NCBI RefSeq assembly: GCF_003627215.1
Contig: NZ_CP032677.1
Location: forward strand, 2,733,501 to 2,797,500
Length of the DNA stretch: 64,000 bases
Direction: 5' to 3'
Source of the DNA: Pseudomonas sp. Leaf58
GTDB lineage: Bacteria > Pseudomonadota > Gammaproteobacteria > Pseudomonadales > Pseudomonadaceae
Part shown: piece after piece, positions 9,041 to 17,633 of the stretch
Layout of the letters: each line of letters opens with the position of its first letter
Position numbering within the stretch: the first letter of the stretch is position 1
Translations under genes and position numbers: made by a program
Notes under the pieces: generated by a model
The model's input: the letters and a program-made list of their open reading frames with translations, nothing else
The model's database searches: none
Told to the model about the DNA's origin: nothing

Positions 9041-9130
9041 CCCATCGCGACGCAAGGCCGCTGCTACAGCGACAGCGTAATGGTCGAGATTTACGCTGTA
9101 GCTGTAGCAGCGGCCTTGCGTCACGATGGG
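9041..9130. repeat. Long inverted repeat (REP pair) between convergent genes
   Basis: Arms 9041-9080 and 9091-9130 are 40 bases each and match at 38 of 40 positions when folded, with a 10-base loop. The arms carry the GCAAGGCCGCTGCTACAG-type REP core. It fills the gap between galE and the kinase gene, which converge, and could end transcription from both sides. No U-tract follows the stem. Confidence 0.8.
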
Positions 9131-9158
9131 CTGCGCTGCAGCCCTAGAATATCCGGCC

Positions 9159-9965
9159 CTAGTAATAAGTCCGTGGCTGCTCGTCGGCCTTGTTCAACAC
9201 CGTACCGACCAAATTCACCCTGGCTAGGTGATGCAGGCAATCTTCGATTTCCTTCTTGTTGTTCATGCCGTTGGCCACCACCAGTAACACACAGTCGAAC
9301 TTGGGTATCACAGTGATCGCATCGTCAGAGCTAAGCAATGGCGGCAAATCGAAAATGCAGATGCGCGACTCGTAGCGGTTGCGCAGTTCGCCGATCAGGT
9401 TGTTCACCTTGGGCGACGACAGCGTTTCAGTAGACAACGGCACCGGCACCCGCGTCGGCAGCACCACGAACCGGGGTAAGGTGGGGTTGACCAGGCAGTC
9501 TTGCAGCTCGGCCTGGTCCGTCAGAAACTCGTTAAGCGCTTGGTCCATGGGCAGGCCCAGGCTGCTGCCGACCTTGGGCCGACGCAGGTCAAAGTCCACC
9601 AGCAACGCGGTCTTGGTGGTGTGGTGGGCGATGCTCATGGCCAGATTGATCGCCAGCACCGTCTTGCCCGCTTCAGGCGTTGGCGAAGTGATCGCAAGGG
9701 TACGCCAGCCGTTCTCGTCCATGATCCTGAGCACTTGCGTGCGCAGCAGGTCGATCGGCCCGTTCATGTGGGAGTTCTTGTTGTAGGCCACGATACGGTG
9801 GCGTTCCAGGTGCTCGGCGTGCAGCGACACCACCTTGGTGTTCACGTAATCGAACTGGCCTGGCACCTCCGCCAGCGCTGTACCCGGTGCGGGTGACAGC
9901 GCCTGTGGGGTGCCCGGGGTAACCTGATGAAGATTATTGCCAACAGCCGGCTTGGTCCTGTCCAT
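9159..9965 (-). CDS. CpsD/CapB-like BY-kinase-type ATPase
   Basis: The protein has 268 residues from the ATG at 9965; the upstream part of the open frame overlaps the Wzz gene and is not family-like. Walker A is SPTPEAGKT near 94-102, Walker A' is LLVDFDLRRP near 121-130, and a Walker B-like ICIFDLPPLL follows. In such systems the kinase acts with the adjacent Wzz-like membrane protein to control polymer length. The tyrosine cluster at the C-terminus, usually several residues, is reduced to RTYY at the end. It is encoded 11 bases after the Wzz-like gene. Kinase activity is likely but unproven. Confidence 0.8.
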   Translation of the reverse strand: MDRTKPAVGNNLHQVTPGTPQALSPAPGTALAEVPGQFDYVNTKVVSLHAEHLERHRIVAYNKNSHMNGPIDLLRTQVLRIMDENGWRTLAITSPTPEAGKTVLAINLAMSIAHHTTKTALLVDFDLRRPKVGSSLGLPMDQALNEFLTDQAELQDCLVNPTLPRFVVLPTRVPVPLSTETLSSPKVNNLIGELRNRYESRICIFDLPPLLSSDDAITVIPKFDCVLLVVANGMNNKKEIEDCLHHLARVNLVGTVLNKADEQPRTYY

Positions 9966-9976
9966 CACTGCGTTCC

Positions 9977-11539
9977 CTATGCAAACCGAGACATGACTTT
10001 GAACAACAGCACATCCAATGGCATGTACAACACGTGCACCAGCACCACCATGATAGCCGCCAGTGCCAGTGCCGCCAGGATCAAACCATTGCGCCAACGC
10101 TTGCGTCTGGCCACGTCAGCTTTGGTCTCGATGTAGGGCACTGCCGCCAGCACCCGTTTGCCCAGCAGGTTTTCCAAAGCCCCGACACCGCGAATGCGCT
10201 GGTTGAACATTTCCAGCAACATCACCAGTGCACCGCCACCGGCCGGTGCCAGCACCAAGCCCAGCGCGGCGATTTTCTTGCGGTTGGGCTTGATCGGTTT
10301 TTCGGGCATCAGCGGTGGCTCCAGCAGCACGAAGCGCTCAGCCTTGTTCTCCTGCTCCAGGCTTTCGGTAATCTTCGCGCCCATTTCCTTGGCGCGGATT
10401 TCCTCGTACTTCTTGCGCGCGTTGTCGTGGTCACGCATCAGCGTCACCAGGCCGCGCTCGACCTGCGGCGCCTCGAGGATCTCGGTCTCGTAGCCTTCCA
10501 TCTTTCGGGTCAACTCACGCTTTTGCTCGGCCAGCGAAGCGATGCGCTCCTGTGCCGCGCTAATCTTGGCCCGCACGCGGGCAACGTCAAGGCTGACCGT
10601 GGAGACTGCTGCCGTGCGATTGCCACCGGCTTCGAGCGCCTGGATTCTGCGCTTTACCGCCAGTACATCGGGGTGGGCTTCCTTGTAGCGGCTGAGCAAC
10701 CGGGCATACTCGGCCTTCAGGCTGGGCAGGTCCTGGGGCTGGTCGACACTGGCCGGTCTGCCACCATCGGCGGCCTTGGTGGCCAGCCCGGCATTGGCCG
10801 CGGACAGTTCCAGTTCCAGGTAACGCAGTTCTTCCTGCGCGGCCTTGTAATCTCGGTCGACTTCGCGGAATTCCAGTTCCGAGCGCGACAGCATGTTCAT
10901 GCGCAGGGTCTGGTGCTCGGGCAAGGCATTGGCATGGGCCTGCTTGAAGTCCGCCAGCTGGTTTTCCAGGCTGGCCAGCTCAGCCCCCAGCTTGTTCGCC
11001 TCTTGCGTGAGGAACTCGGTGGTTTCGTTGGCCCGTTCGGTACGCTGCCTGAGGTTCTCGTTGAGGAACAGCGTCACCAGTTCGTCGGCGACTTCCTTGG
11101 CCACTTCCGGTTGCTTGTGCTCGAAGGACACATTGAATGCCACGGTCGCTTCACCGCGCCCGCGCACATAGGTGGTAAGGGTCTCGACCACCACGGCAGT
11201 GCGCATGTGCTCGATCTTGTCGCTTTCGCTGAAGCGCTTGTCGGCGAACAGGTTGTACTTGTCAATGATGCGCAGCAGGTTCTCGCGGGTCATTACCCGC
11301 TGGCGAATCACCTCGATGCGCTCATCGGCAAAGCTGGTGTTGTTGGTCGATACCAGCTCAGGCGAAATTTGCTGCGATTCCACCAGGATGGTGCCGGTCG
11401 ACTGGTAGATCGGCGGCACCGTTACAGCGACAGCCACGGTCGCGGCCAGGATGACTACGATGCTTCCCCCTAATAACAGGGCCCTGTCCTTGATAATGGC
11501 GATGTAATCTCTGAGAGAAAGCTCGTAGTCAGACTTCAT
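9977..11539 (-). CDS. Wzz/GumC-like polysaccharide co-polymerase
   Basis: This 520-residue inner-membrane protein should set exopolysaccharide chain length and bridge to the outer-membrane exporter. A membrane helix spans about residues 19-42, a long charged coiled-coil periplasmic region runs from about 150 to 400, and a proline-rich PLMPEKPIKPN segment precedes the second helix near 445. An additional helix near 485-507 lies at the C-terminus. That matches PCP-2a-type proteins whose kinase domain is encoded separately, here by the next gene. Export protein and barrel genes lie directly upstream in the same direction. Confidence 0.88.
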   Translation of the reverse strand: MKSDYELSLRDYIAIIKDRALLLGGSIVVILAATVAVAVTVPPIYQSTGTILVESQQISPELVSTNNTSFADERIEVIRQRVMTRENLLRIIDKYNLFADKRFSESDKIEHMRTAVVVETLTTYVRGRGEATVAFNVSFEHKQPEVAKEVADELVTLFLNENLRQRTERANETTEFLTQEANKLGAELASLENQLADFKQAHANALPEHQTLRMNMLSRSELEFREVDRDYKAAQEELRYLELELSAANAGLATKAADGGRPASVDQPQDLPSLKAEYARLLSRYKEAHPDVLAVKRRIQALEAGGNRTAAVSTVSLDVARVRAKISAAQERIASLAEQKRELTRKMEGYETEILEAPQVERGLVTLMRDHDNARKKYEEIRAKEMGAKITESLEQENKAERFVLLEPPLMPEKPIKPNRKKIAALGLVLAPAGGGALVMLLEMFNQRIRGVGALENLLGKRVLAAVPYIETKADVARRKRWRNGLILAALALAAIMVVLVHVLYMPLDVLLFKVMSRFA

Positions 11540-11558
11540 TGGGCCACCTGCCTGCTGT

Positions 11559-12674
11559 TCAGATGTCGGGGTACCTGTACGTCAACGTCAAACCGACGAT
11601 GGTCGCGTTTGCATCAGTTTCGTGGTCCTGCTGCCGTTCCTTGTACATCAGCGACAAGCGCAGGTCCCAGTACGGCGAAAATTCGCGGCTGGCCCATACG
11701 CTGTAAGTCTGCAGCGTGTTTGGGGTTTGCCCTTTGCTGTCTTGCCAGGCGGCGTCTGCGCCCACCCGCGTCAGTTCGCTGACGGCATAACTCCATACAC
11801 CGCGTACCTGGTCCAGCTCGGCGAAGCCGCCTTCGGCGCTGGCCACCGTGCTGCGTTCGGCGGTAAAGCTGGCGTCGGCGCGCACACCGGTGTACAGCAG
11901 CGCAACCCCACCCTCCCCGCGGCGGCCACCGTCGTCGCCGGAGACCTCGGTGACGCCGACGTGCGCATCGGCGCTGAAGCGTTCAGAAAGCTGGTACTTG
12001 ACCCCCACCGCCGGGCTGTAGCTGTTGGAGGCCGTTGCCGTCTGGTCCTGTTCCGGCTCATATCGGCGGGCGCCAAAGCGGGTATACGTATCAGCCCGCT
12101 CGCTCAAGGCGTAGGTCCAGGTAAACACGTTCGCCAGTTCGTCATAACCCGTCAGCGTACTGATGTCATAACGGGCACGGTTATACGTGGTCTCGTTGCT
12201 CAGGGTGCTGCGGTCGGTAACCGCCTGGCTCCAGTTGCCGGTCAACGTGTACAACTTTTGCGTGCCGTCGGTGGTAACCACCCCGGTATCCAGCACCGTC
12301 CCCGACAACGTCGAGCTTTCGTTGTAGCGCGCCAACAGGCCAAAACGCCCGCGCTCGGTCTGGCGTTGCCAGCCCAGGCTTACATCCGGGTCTTCCCGGT
12401 CGTCGACCACCGCCGTGTCGGAGGAGCGCAACACATGCATGCCCAGCCCCAGTCTCAGTTCGTCACGGTCGAAGCTGCCGATCAGGGTGTAATCCGGCGC
12501 GATGATCGTGCGCGTTACACCCTTTTCACCCGACGAAATCAGCAACGGGTTGCTGTCGTACTCGACGGATGTCGGTACCACCACCGAAGACTGCCAATTT
12601 GCCGCCAGTACTGTATTCGCCAACGGCATCATCATGATTGCCGTTGCAATGCTAGTTGTTCTAAGAAGAGGCAT
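11559..12674 (-). CDS. Outer-membrane beta-barrel protein of the exopolysaccharide cluster
   Basis: The 371-residue protein has a signal peptide that ends near residue 24 (NTVLA) and then alternating amphipathic strands with many Arg, Tyr and Trp girdle residues, for example YELTRVGADAAW-like segments and LSLMYKERQQD. It resembles the EpsL/GumB-neighbour family of predicted barrels in Wzx/Wzy exopolysaccharide loci. It lies 19 bases before the Wzz-like gene and 24 bases after the Wza-like gene. A function as outer-membrane port or anchor for the polymer is inferred from place and fold. Confidence 0.75.
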   Translation of the reverse strand: MPLLRTTSIATAIMMMPLANTVLAANWQSSVVVPTSVEYDSNPLLISSGEKGVTRTIIAPDYTLIGSFDRDELRLGLGMHVLRSSDTAVVDDREDPDVSLGWQRQTERGRFGLLARYNESSTLSGTVLDTGVVTTDGTQKLYTLTGNWSQAVTDRSTLSNETTYNRARYDISTLTGYDELANVFTWTYALSERADTYTRFGARRYEPEQDQTATASNSYSPAVGVKYQLSERFSADAHVGVTEVSGDDGGRRGEGGVALLYTGVRADASFTAERSTVASAEGGFAELDQVRGVWSYAVSELTRVGADAAWQDSKGQTPNTLQTYSVWASREFSPYWDLRLSLMYKERQQDHETDANATIVGLTLTYRYPDI

Positions 12675-12698
12675 TAAGTGTTCTTATTAAAGGCAAGA

Positions 12699-13256
12699 TC
12701 AAGGAACGACCAGCGTATCGCCAGCCTGAAGTTGAATGTTGGTGGACATGTCACGTCCTGTCACCAGGTCCTTATATCGCACGGGCAGGATCTTTTGGGA
12801 AGCACCGGTGCCGCGGACCACCTTGATTTCGCTTTCGTCGGCAAACTTGTCCAGGCCGCCCGACATGCTCAAGGCTTGCAGCACCGCCGTAGGGCCCGCC
12901 ATTTGGACTGGCCCAGGCTTGATCACTTTGCCTTGCACATAGACCAGGTTGCCAGCGATGCTCTTGACGACAACGCTGACGTTCGGGTCGGGGAGGAATT
13001 TTTCGAGTTTGGCAGCCACTTGCTTTTCAACTGCCGTTACATCCAGCCCGGCGACATTGATGCGCCCGGCCAAGGGGAAGGTGATACTGCCATCGGGAAG
13101 TACGGTGGCTTCTTGACGCAGGCTTTCTTCCTGCCACACCGAAACCAACACGACATCGCCAGGGCTGAGCAGGTAGGTAGCGCTGTTCGAGTCGGCACTG
13201 CCGGCACCGGACCACACCATCAACATGCAGAACGCGGTAAACAATGAACGCACCAT
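12699..13256 (-). CDS. Wza/GumB-like polysaccharide export protein
   Basis: The protein has 185 residues. The ATG at 13256 is preferred because GGAGGGAC precedes it. A signal peptide covers about residues 1-20, then YLLSPGDVVLVSVW marks the Poly_export domain and VYVQGKVIKPGPVQM the SLBB domain. It would form the outer-membrane or periplasmic channel for the exopolysaccharide. A cysteine sits in the signal region but not in a proper lipobox, so it may not be a lipoprotein as E. coli Wza is. It is the first large gene of the leftward export group. Confidence 0.87.
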   Translation of the reverse strand: MVRSLFTAFCMLMVWSGAGSADSNSATYLLSPGDVVLVSVWQEESLRQEATVLPDGSITFPLAGRINVAGLDVTAVEKQVAAKLEKFLPDPNVSVVVKSIAGNLVYVQGKVIKPGPVQMAGPTAVLQALSMSGGLDKFADESEIKVVRGTGASQKILPVRYKDLVTGRDMSTNIQLQAGDTLVVP

Positions 13257-13507
13257 GAGGGTCCCTCCGGCCAAATGGCCCGAAAAAGAGCACTGAATGA
13301 GAACAGCACACCAACTCTCGCTCCGCTTCGCGGCAAGTACCCCGCCGCGATGGCCTCGACCTTCCTGGAGGCCCTTACCTTGACGCTATGCAGCTTGCGC
13401 TGCGTGTAACCGTGGACCTGCACGGGCTACTGGCAATATAGCAACGGTTGGGAAATTAACAAGGCGAGCCCTGAGCGGTGGCACCACCCGTGATGCGGCT
13501 GATGGGC

Positions 13508-13684
13508 TCAGATTTTTCTTCTGTTAGCCACTGCCACAAAGCCAACAACGGCAAAGGCAAAGAACCAGCCAGCGGTTGAAACAGGAATGATACTGTTCTG
13601 GTTGATATAAGAATCTGCCGCACGCGCTGCACCACTCAAAAGCACCAGCAAAAACATCGATTTGATAATCAGAGCTGTGCGCAT
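13508..13684 (-). CDS. 58-residue secreted protein with PEP-CTERM-like tail
   Basis: This short gene is read leftward from the ATG at 13684 to the TGA at 13508. Residues 1-22 form a signal peptide that ends ARA, a linker of about ten residues follows, and the C-terminus is IPVSTAGWFF at 33-42, a hydrophobic helix to about 53, then NRRKI. This is the three-part layout of exosortase sorting signals (short Pro motif, helix, basic end), close to the VPxPxxxW forms. An AGGG-type ribosome site lies before the ATG. It is upstream of the export gene with a 251-base gap. No exosortase gene is in the window. An overlapping frame at 13524-13712 looks like noise. Confidence 0.55.
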   Translation of the reverse strand: MRTALIIKSMFLLVLLSGAARAADSYINQNSIIPVSTAGWFFAFAVVGFVAVANRRKI

Positions 13685-13946
13685 ACGCCACCCTATTGGT
13701 GAGTAAAATCAATTATTTGTTGGCGCGGTATTGCAGGAGTTGTTTCGCTGTTGAATTGAGCTTATGGGCACAGTGACACTACGTCAATGATCCGACACCA
13801 TAATAAAATTCAATGGACAACTGGCGGGTTCGTCAAAATATCGACATATGAATTATGCACGCGGCGCTGCTGTGGATGGCGGCAGCGTTTCACCGCTGAG
13901 AAAGGGCAGTAACCTCTGTGGGGCACATAAGCGCCCCCCTGTGGTT
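13685..13946. other. Intergenic region upstream of the small secreted protein
   Basis: This AT-rich gap of 262 bases lies between the XRE-cupin gene, which ends at 13947, and the small secreted protein. It probably contains the promoter for the leftward exopolysaccharide export group. The stretch 13795-13855 is the AT-richest. I could not define a promoter with confidence and see no gene. The gap 13257-13507, further downstream, also holds no gene, only short hairpins such as GCAGC-N4-GCTGC near 13389. Confidence 0.4.
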
Positions 13947-14489
13947 TCATGCCTCTGCGTGGTGTACCACCACCAGCAACTGCGCCGGCAGCGGCCCCAC
14001 CGAGCGCAGGCGGTGCGGGGTTTGGGCATTGAAATGCAGGGCATCGCCTTGCTCCAGCAGCACCCGCTCGTTCATGAAGTCCACTTCTACCTGGCCGCTG
14101 TGGACGAACAGGAATTCTTCGCCCAGGTGTTCCTTGAACGTAGGGTCGCTGAACTCGGAGGGCGGCTGGATCAAAAACGGCAGCAGGCTGCGCTGCCCAA
14201 CCTGGCTGGTCAAGGCAGCGTACCCCGGCCCTACCCCGTCCCCGACCAGGGCCTGGCGCTGGCCGTGACGCACCAGGCTGTAGCGGCTCTGGCGGGTCTG
14301 TTCTTCGGCGAACAACTCTTCGACATTGACATTCAGTGCCCGCGCCAGCTTCAGCGCGGCGGCGATCGAGGGGGTGTTCAGGCCGCGCTCGACCTTGGAC
14401 AGGTAGCTTTTGGTCATGCCGGTCTTGTCGGCCAGCAGCTCCAAGGTCATCCCCAGTTTCTTTCGCAGCAGTTTCAATCGGATAGACAT
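13947..14489 (-). CDS. XRE family transcriptional regulator with cupin domain
   Basis: This 180-residue protein is a typical XRE-cupin regulator. The helix-turn-helix covers about residues 5-60 (GMTLELLADKTGMTKSYLSK is the recognition part), and a C-terminal cupin_2 domain runs from about 105 to 175 (HLGEEFLFVHSGQVEVDF, GDALHFNAQTPHRL). Such proteins usually sense a small metabolite with the cupin and control neighbouring catabolic or transport genes. It lies directly downstream of the AtoE-CoA-transferase genes on the same strand, with a hairpin between them, so control of those genes is plausible but not shown. Confidence 0.85.
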   Translation of the reverse strand: MSIRLKLLRKKLGMTLELLADKTGMTKSYLSKVERGLNTPSIAAALKLARALNVNVEELFAEEQTRQSRYSLVRHGQRQALVGDGVGPGYAALTSQVGQRSLLPFLIQPPSEFSDPTFKEHLGEEFLFVHSGQVEVDFMNERVLLEQGDALHFNAQTPHRLRSVGPLPAQLLVVVHHAEA

Positions 14490-14551
14490 GTGACGCGGGT
14501 TCCAGGCTGAGGCAGCCTGGCCATCATACGTGGACTGACAGGGAAATGCTG

Positions 14552-14572
14552 GGGCTGCTGCGCGCAGCCCCC
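14552..14572 (-). terminator. Hairpin after the AtoE gene
   Basis: A GC-rich stem, GGGGCTGC / GCAGCCCC with a short loop, lies five bases beyond the stop of the AtoE gene. No U-tract follows, so intrinsic termination is only possible. Confidence 0.4.
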
Positions 14573-14576
14573 GACT

Positions 14577-15995
14577 TTACGGCATCACCGGCGGCAGGTA
14601 CTGCAACGTCGTACCCAATGCCCACAGCAACACCAGCACCAGCGGCACATGCACCAGCAACTGCACGAATGAGAAGCCAATCAGGTCGCGCGCCTTGAGC
14701 CCCAGTACACCCAGTAGCGGCAGCATGTAGAACGGGTTAATCAGGTTCGGCAAAGCTTCGGCGGCGTTGTAGATTTGCACTGCCCAACCCAAGTGGTACT
14801 GCAAATCGTTGGCCACCAGCATCACGTAAGGTGCCTCGATGATCCACTTGCCACCCCCCGAAGGGATGAAGAAGCCCAGCACTGCCGAATACACCCCCAT
14901 CAGCAAGGCATAGGTGTCATGGGTAGCGATCTGGGTGAAGAACAACGAAATGTGATGGGCCAGGGTTTGCTCGTCGACACCCTTCACCTGGGTGAGGATG
15001 GCGGCGATCGAACCATACAGCGGGAACTGGATCAGCACCCCCGTGGTAGTCGGAACCGCCCGGGTCACCGCGTCGAGGAAGCTGCGCGGGCGCCAGTGCA
15101 GCAAGGCACCGAGCATGATGAACAGCAGGTTGTAGGTGTTCAGCCCAGAAATGGCAGTAATTGCCGGCTTGGTGGCGAACTCCTGGTATAGCCAGCCGGC
15201 GGCCAGCGCCACCAGCAGCAGGATCAGGATAGGGCTGTATTCCAACCACTCACCTGGGCGGGTGCGCTGGGGTGCCGGCGGTGCGGTAAAGCTGGGGTCG
15301 ACGCCACAGTCCTGGGCGCTGCGCGCGCTGTTCGGGCCTGGGGCTGTGGCATAGGCGACCACCAGCGAGACCACCACCAACGCCGCCAGCAGCACGCCGG
15401 ACTGCCAGAGGAAGATGGTTTCGGTGAACGGGATTACCCCGGTGATCGACAGGATCGACGGTGGCAGGCTGGCCGGGTTGGCCTGCAACTGCGCTGCCGA
15501 CGAAGACAAGCCCAGCGCCCATACGGCGCCCAAGCCCAGGTAGGCGGCAGCACCGGCGGCGCGGTAATCCATCTTCAGCTCGGTGCGCCGCGCCAGGGCC
15601 CGCACCAGCAAACCACCAAACACCAGCGACAGGCCCCAATTGAGCAACGACGCCAGCATTGAAATCAGCGCCACCCAACACACGGCCGAACGGCCGTTCT
15701 TCGGAATGCGCGCCAGGCGGTCGATCAGCCGGGCGGCGGGCGGCGAACTGGCCACCACATAGCCGCCGATAACCACGAAGGCCATCTGCATGGTGAATGG
15801 GATCAGGCTCCAGAAACCATCGCCAAAGGCCTTGGCGGTGTCGGTCGGCTTGGCGCCCGTGACCAAGGCGCCGATGCTCACCAGCATCACCGCCAGGGCA
15901 GCGAATACCCAGGAGTCTGGGAACCAGCGTTCGGCCCAGTTGGAACAGCGCAAGGCAAAGCGGGCGGAGCGGCTGTCTTGGATTTCAGCGGCCAC
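14577..15995 (-). CDS. atoE: AtoE family short-chain fatty acid transporter
   Basis: This 472-residue inner-membrane protein has about twelve hydrophobic helices and matches the AtoE/SCFA transporter family in length and in segments such as GGGKWIIEAPYVM and NLINPFYMLPLLG. It should take up acetoacetate, butyrate or similar acids. The start is a GTG with AAGGAA before it. It follows the two CoA-transferase genes at a gap of 151 bases that contains an inverted REP pair, so the three genes form a transport-and-activation unit. Confidence 0.88.
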   Translation of the reverse strand: MAAEIQDSRSARFALRCSNWAERWFPDSWVFAALAVMLVSIGALVTGAKPTDTAKAFGDGFWSLIPFTMQMAFVVIGGYVVASSPPAARLIDRLARIPKNGRSAVCWVALISMLASLLNWGLSLVFGGLLVRALARRTELKMDYRAAGAAAYLGLGAVWALGLSSSAAQLQANPASLPPSILSITGVIPFTETIFLWQSGVLLAALVVVSLVVAYATAPGPNSARSAQDCGVDPSFTAPPAPQRTRPGEWLEYSPILILLLVALAAGWLYQEFATKPAITAISGLNTYNLLFIMLGALLHWRPRSFLDAVTRAVPTTTGVLIQFPLYGSIAAILTQVKGVDEQTLAHHISLFFTQIATHDTYALLMGVYSAVLGFFIPSGGGKWIIEAPYVMLVANDLQYHLGWAVQIYNAAEALPNLINPFYMLPLLGVLGLKARDLIGFSFVQLLVHVPLVLVLLWALGTTLQYLPPVMP

Positions 15996-16055
15996 GGTTC
16001 AATTCCTTTTATTGGTTTTATGAGGCGAAACAGTATTGCCGGATAACGCAAACAA

Positions 16056-16128
16056 CTGTGGGAGCGGGCTTGCCTGCGAATGCTGTGGTGAATTCACGAC
16101 GCATTCGCGGGCACGCCCGCTCCCACAG
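16056..16128. repeat. Inverted REP pair
   Basis: Arms 16056-16083 and 16101-16128 fold on each other with a few mismatches. Each carries the Pseudomonas REP core GGGAGCGGGC-N-GCCxGCGAA. It lies between atoE and the CoA-transferase B gene and may lower expression of atoE relative to the transferase. Confidence 0.8.
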
Positions 16129-16146
16129 GTAGGATCACGTATTGCT

Positions 16147-16803
16147 TTAGAAGGTCATTTCCTTCACGTCATCCGGCACGATCAGCTTGCCGGCGGTTTT
16201 CTGGATGATTTCTTCAACGCTCACCCCGGGCGCGGTCTCGCGCAGGATGAAGGCGCCGTCTTCGATTTCCAGGTAGGCCAGGTCGGTCAGCACCTTGCGG
16301 ATGCAGCCGGCACCGGTCAGCGGCAGGCTGCAGTGCGCCAGCAATTTGGACTCGCCGTCCTTGGAAGCATGGGTCATGGTGACGATGATGTTCTCAGCAC
16401 CGGCCACCAGGTCCATGGCGCCGCCCATGCCCTTCACCAGCTTGCCCGGGATCATCCACGAGGCAATGTTGCCTTGCACGTCCACTTCGAAAGCGCCCAG
16501 TACGGTTAGGTCGACGTGGCCGCCACGGATCATGGCGAACGATTGCGCCGAGTCGAAGATCGAGGCGCCACGGCGGGCGGTGACAGTCTGCTTGCCGGCA
16601 TTGATCATGTCGGCATCCAGGGTGCTTTCGGTGGGGAATTCGCCCATACCAAGCAGGCCGTTTTCCGATTGCAGCATTACATCCATGTCGGCAGGTACGT
16701 AGTTGGCCACCAAGGTCGGAATACCGATGCCCAGGTTGACGTAGTAGCCGTCTTTCAGTTCACGGGCAACACGTTGCGCCATCTGTTCGCGGGTCAGTGC
16801 CAT
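16147..16803 (-). CDS. atoA: 3-oxoacid CoA-transferase subunit B
   Basis: This 218-residue protein is the beta subunit of a succinyl-CoA or acetyl-CoA:3-oxoacid CoA-transferase. It shows LGIGIPTLVANYVP near 21-34 and QSENGLLGMG, which contains the catalytic Glu. GKLVKGMGGAMDLV and VTMTHASKDGESKL follow, all typical of the family. With subunit A, 35 bases upstream, it moves CoA onto acetoacetate so that the product can be cleaved to acetyl-CoA. AtoA and ScoB/PcaJ types are hard to separate by eye; the AtoE partner favours an acetoacetate role. Confidence 0.88.
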   Translation of the reverse strand: MALTREQMAQRVARELKDGYYVNLGIGIPTLVANYVPADMDVMLQSENGLLGMGEFPTESTLDADMINAGKQTVTARRGASIFDSAQSFAMIRGGHVDLTVLGAFEVDVQGNIASWMIPGKLVKGMGGAMDLVAGAENIIVTMTHASKDGESKLLAHCSLPLTGAGCIRKVLTDLAYLEIEDGAFILRETAPGVSVEEIIQKTAGKLIVPDDVKEMTF

Positions 16804-16838
16804 GGTCAGGATCTCTTTGTTGTTCTGGTGGATGGCGC

Positions 16839-17537
16839 TCAGGCCTTGACGGTGCGCTTTTCGATACGCTTTTCGAAGGTGCCGACGATGACGCGGTCCA
16901 CGTAAATACCCGGGGTGTGGATTTCGCTGGGCAGCAGCACGCCGGGCTCGACGATCTCTTCCACTTCGACCACGGTGATCTTGCCGGCGGTGGCTGCCAG
17001 CGGGTTGAAGTTTTGCGCGGTGTTGCGGTACACCACGTTGCCGTAGTGGTCGGCTTTCCAGCCCTTGACGATGGCGAAGTCACCGGTGATGGATTGTTCG
17101 AGGATGTACTTGCGGCCGTTGAACTCGCGCACTTCCTTGCCGTCGGCAACCGGGGTGCCGTAGCCGGTGGCGGTGTAGAAGGCCGGGATGCCGGCGCCGC
17201 CAGCGCGCATCTTCTCGGCGAGGGTGCCCTGCGGGGTCAGTTCCACATCCAGTTCACCGCTCAGCAGCTGGCGTTCAAACTCAGCGTTCTCGCCCACGTA
17301 GGACGCGACCATCTTGCGAATTTGCCGGTCCTCCAGCAGCACGCCGAGGCCAAAGCCATCGACGCCGCAGTTGTTGGAAACCACGGTCAAACCCTTGACG
17401 CCACGGCGCTTGATTTCACTGATGAGGTTTTCTGGGATGCCGCACAGGCCGAAACCGCCCGCCAGTACCGTCATGTTGTCGGTCAGGCCTTCGAGGGCCT
17501 GTTCATAGGTTGCAACGCGCTTGTCCAGTCCGGCCAT
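16839..17537 (-). CDS. atoD: 3-oxoacid CoA-transferase subunit A
   Basis: This 232-residue alpha subunit starts at the ATG at 17537, with a ribosome site (AAAAGGCGG) just before. Conserved segments include [15 protein letters not shown] near 27-41, [13 protein letters not shown] and the ending [11 protein letters not shown]. It pairs with the downstream beta subunit to activate acetoacetate with CoA. It is divergent from a LysR regulator across a 140-base gap. The hydroxybutyrate dehydrogenase that makes acetoacetate is also in this window, 26 kb away. Confidence 0.88.
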   Translation of the reverse strand: MAGLDKRVATYEQALEGLTDNMTVLAGGFGLCGIPENLISEIKRRGVKGLTVVSNNCGVDGFGLGVLLEDRQIRKMVASYVGENAEFERQLLSGELDVELTPQGTLAEKMRAGGAGIPAFYTATGYGTPVADGKEVREFNGRKYILEQSITGDFAIVKGWKADHYGNVVYRNTAQNFNPLAATAGKITVVEVEEIVEPGVLLPSEIHTPGIYVDRVIVGTFEKRIEKRTVKA

Positions 17538-17633
17538 GCTGATCCGCCTTTTGTAGTTGTTGAACCGACGAGGCTGTCGGTGAGCGTGTGGGGACATCTT
17601 CACCGCAAGCGACTGATTTGTTAATTTTGTTTT

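Noticed and set aside
10034..11473. Long rightward frame of 479 codons inside the Wzz-like gene
   Set aside because: It is antisense to a clear Wzz/GumC gene and its translation (His- and Gln-rich, no family features) is a shadow of GC-rich coding DNA.
13524..13712. 62-codon leftward frame with many Cys and Trp
   Set aside because: The neighbouring frame 13508-13684 gives a signal peptide, helix and basic end; the Cys-rich frame has no signal and looks random.
16056..16128. REP pairs considered as CRISPR repeats or IS ends
   Set aside because: They occur as isolated inverted doublets without regular spacers, cas genes or a transposase in the window.
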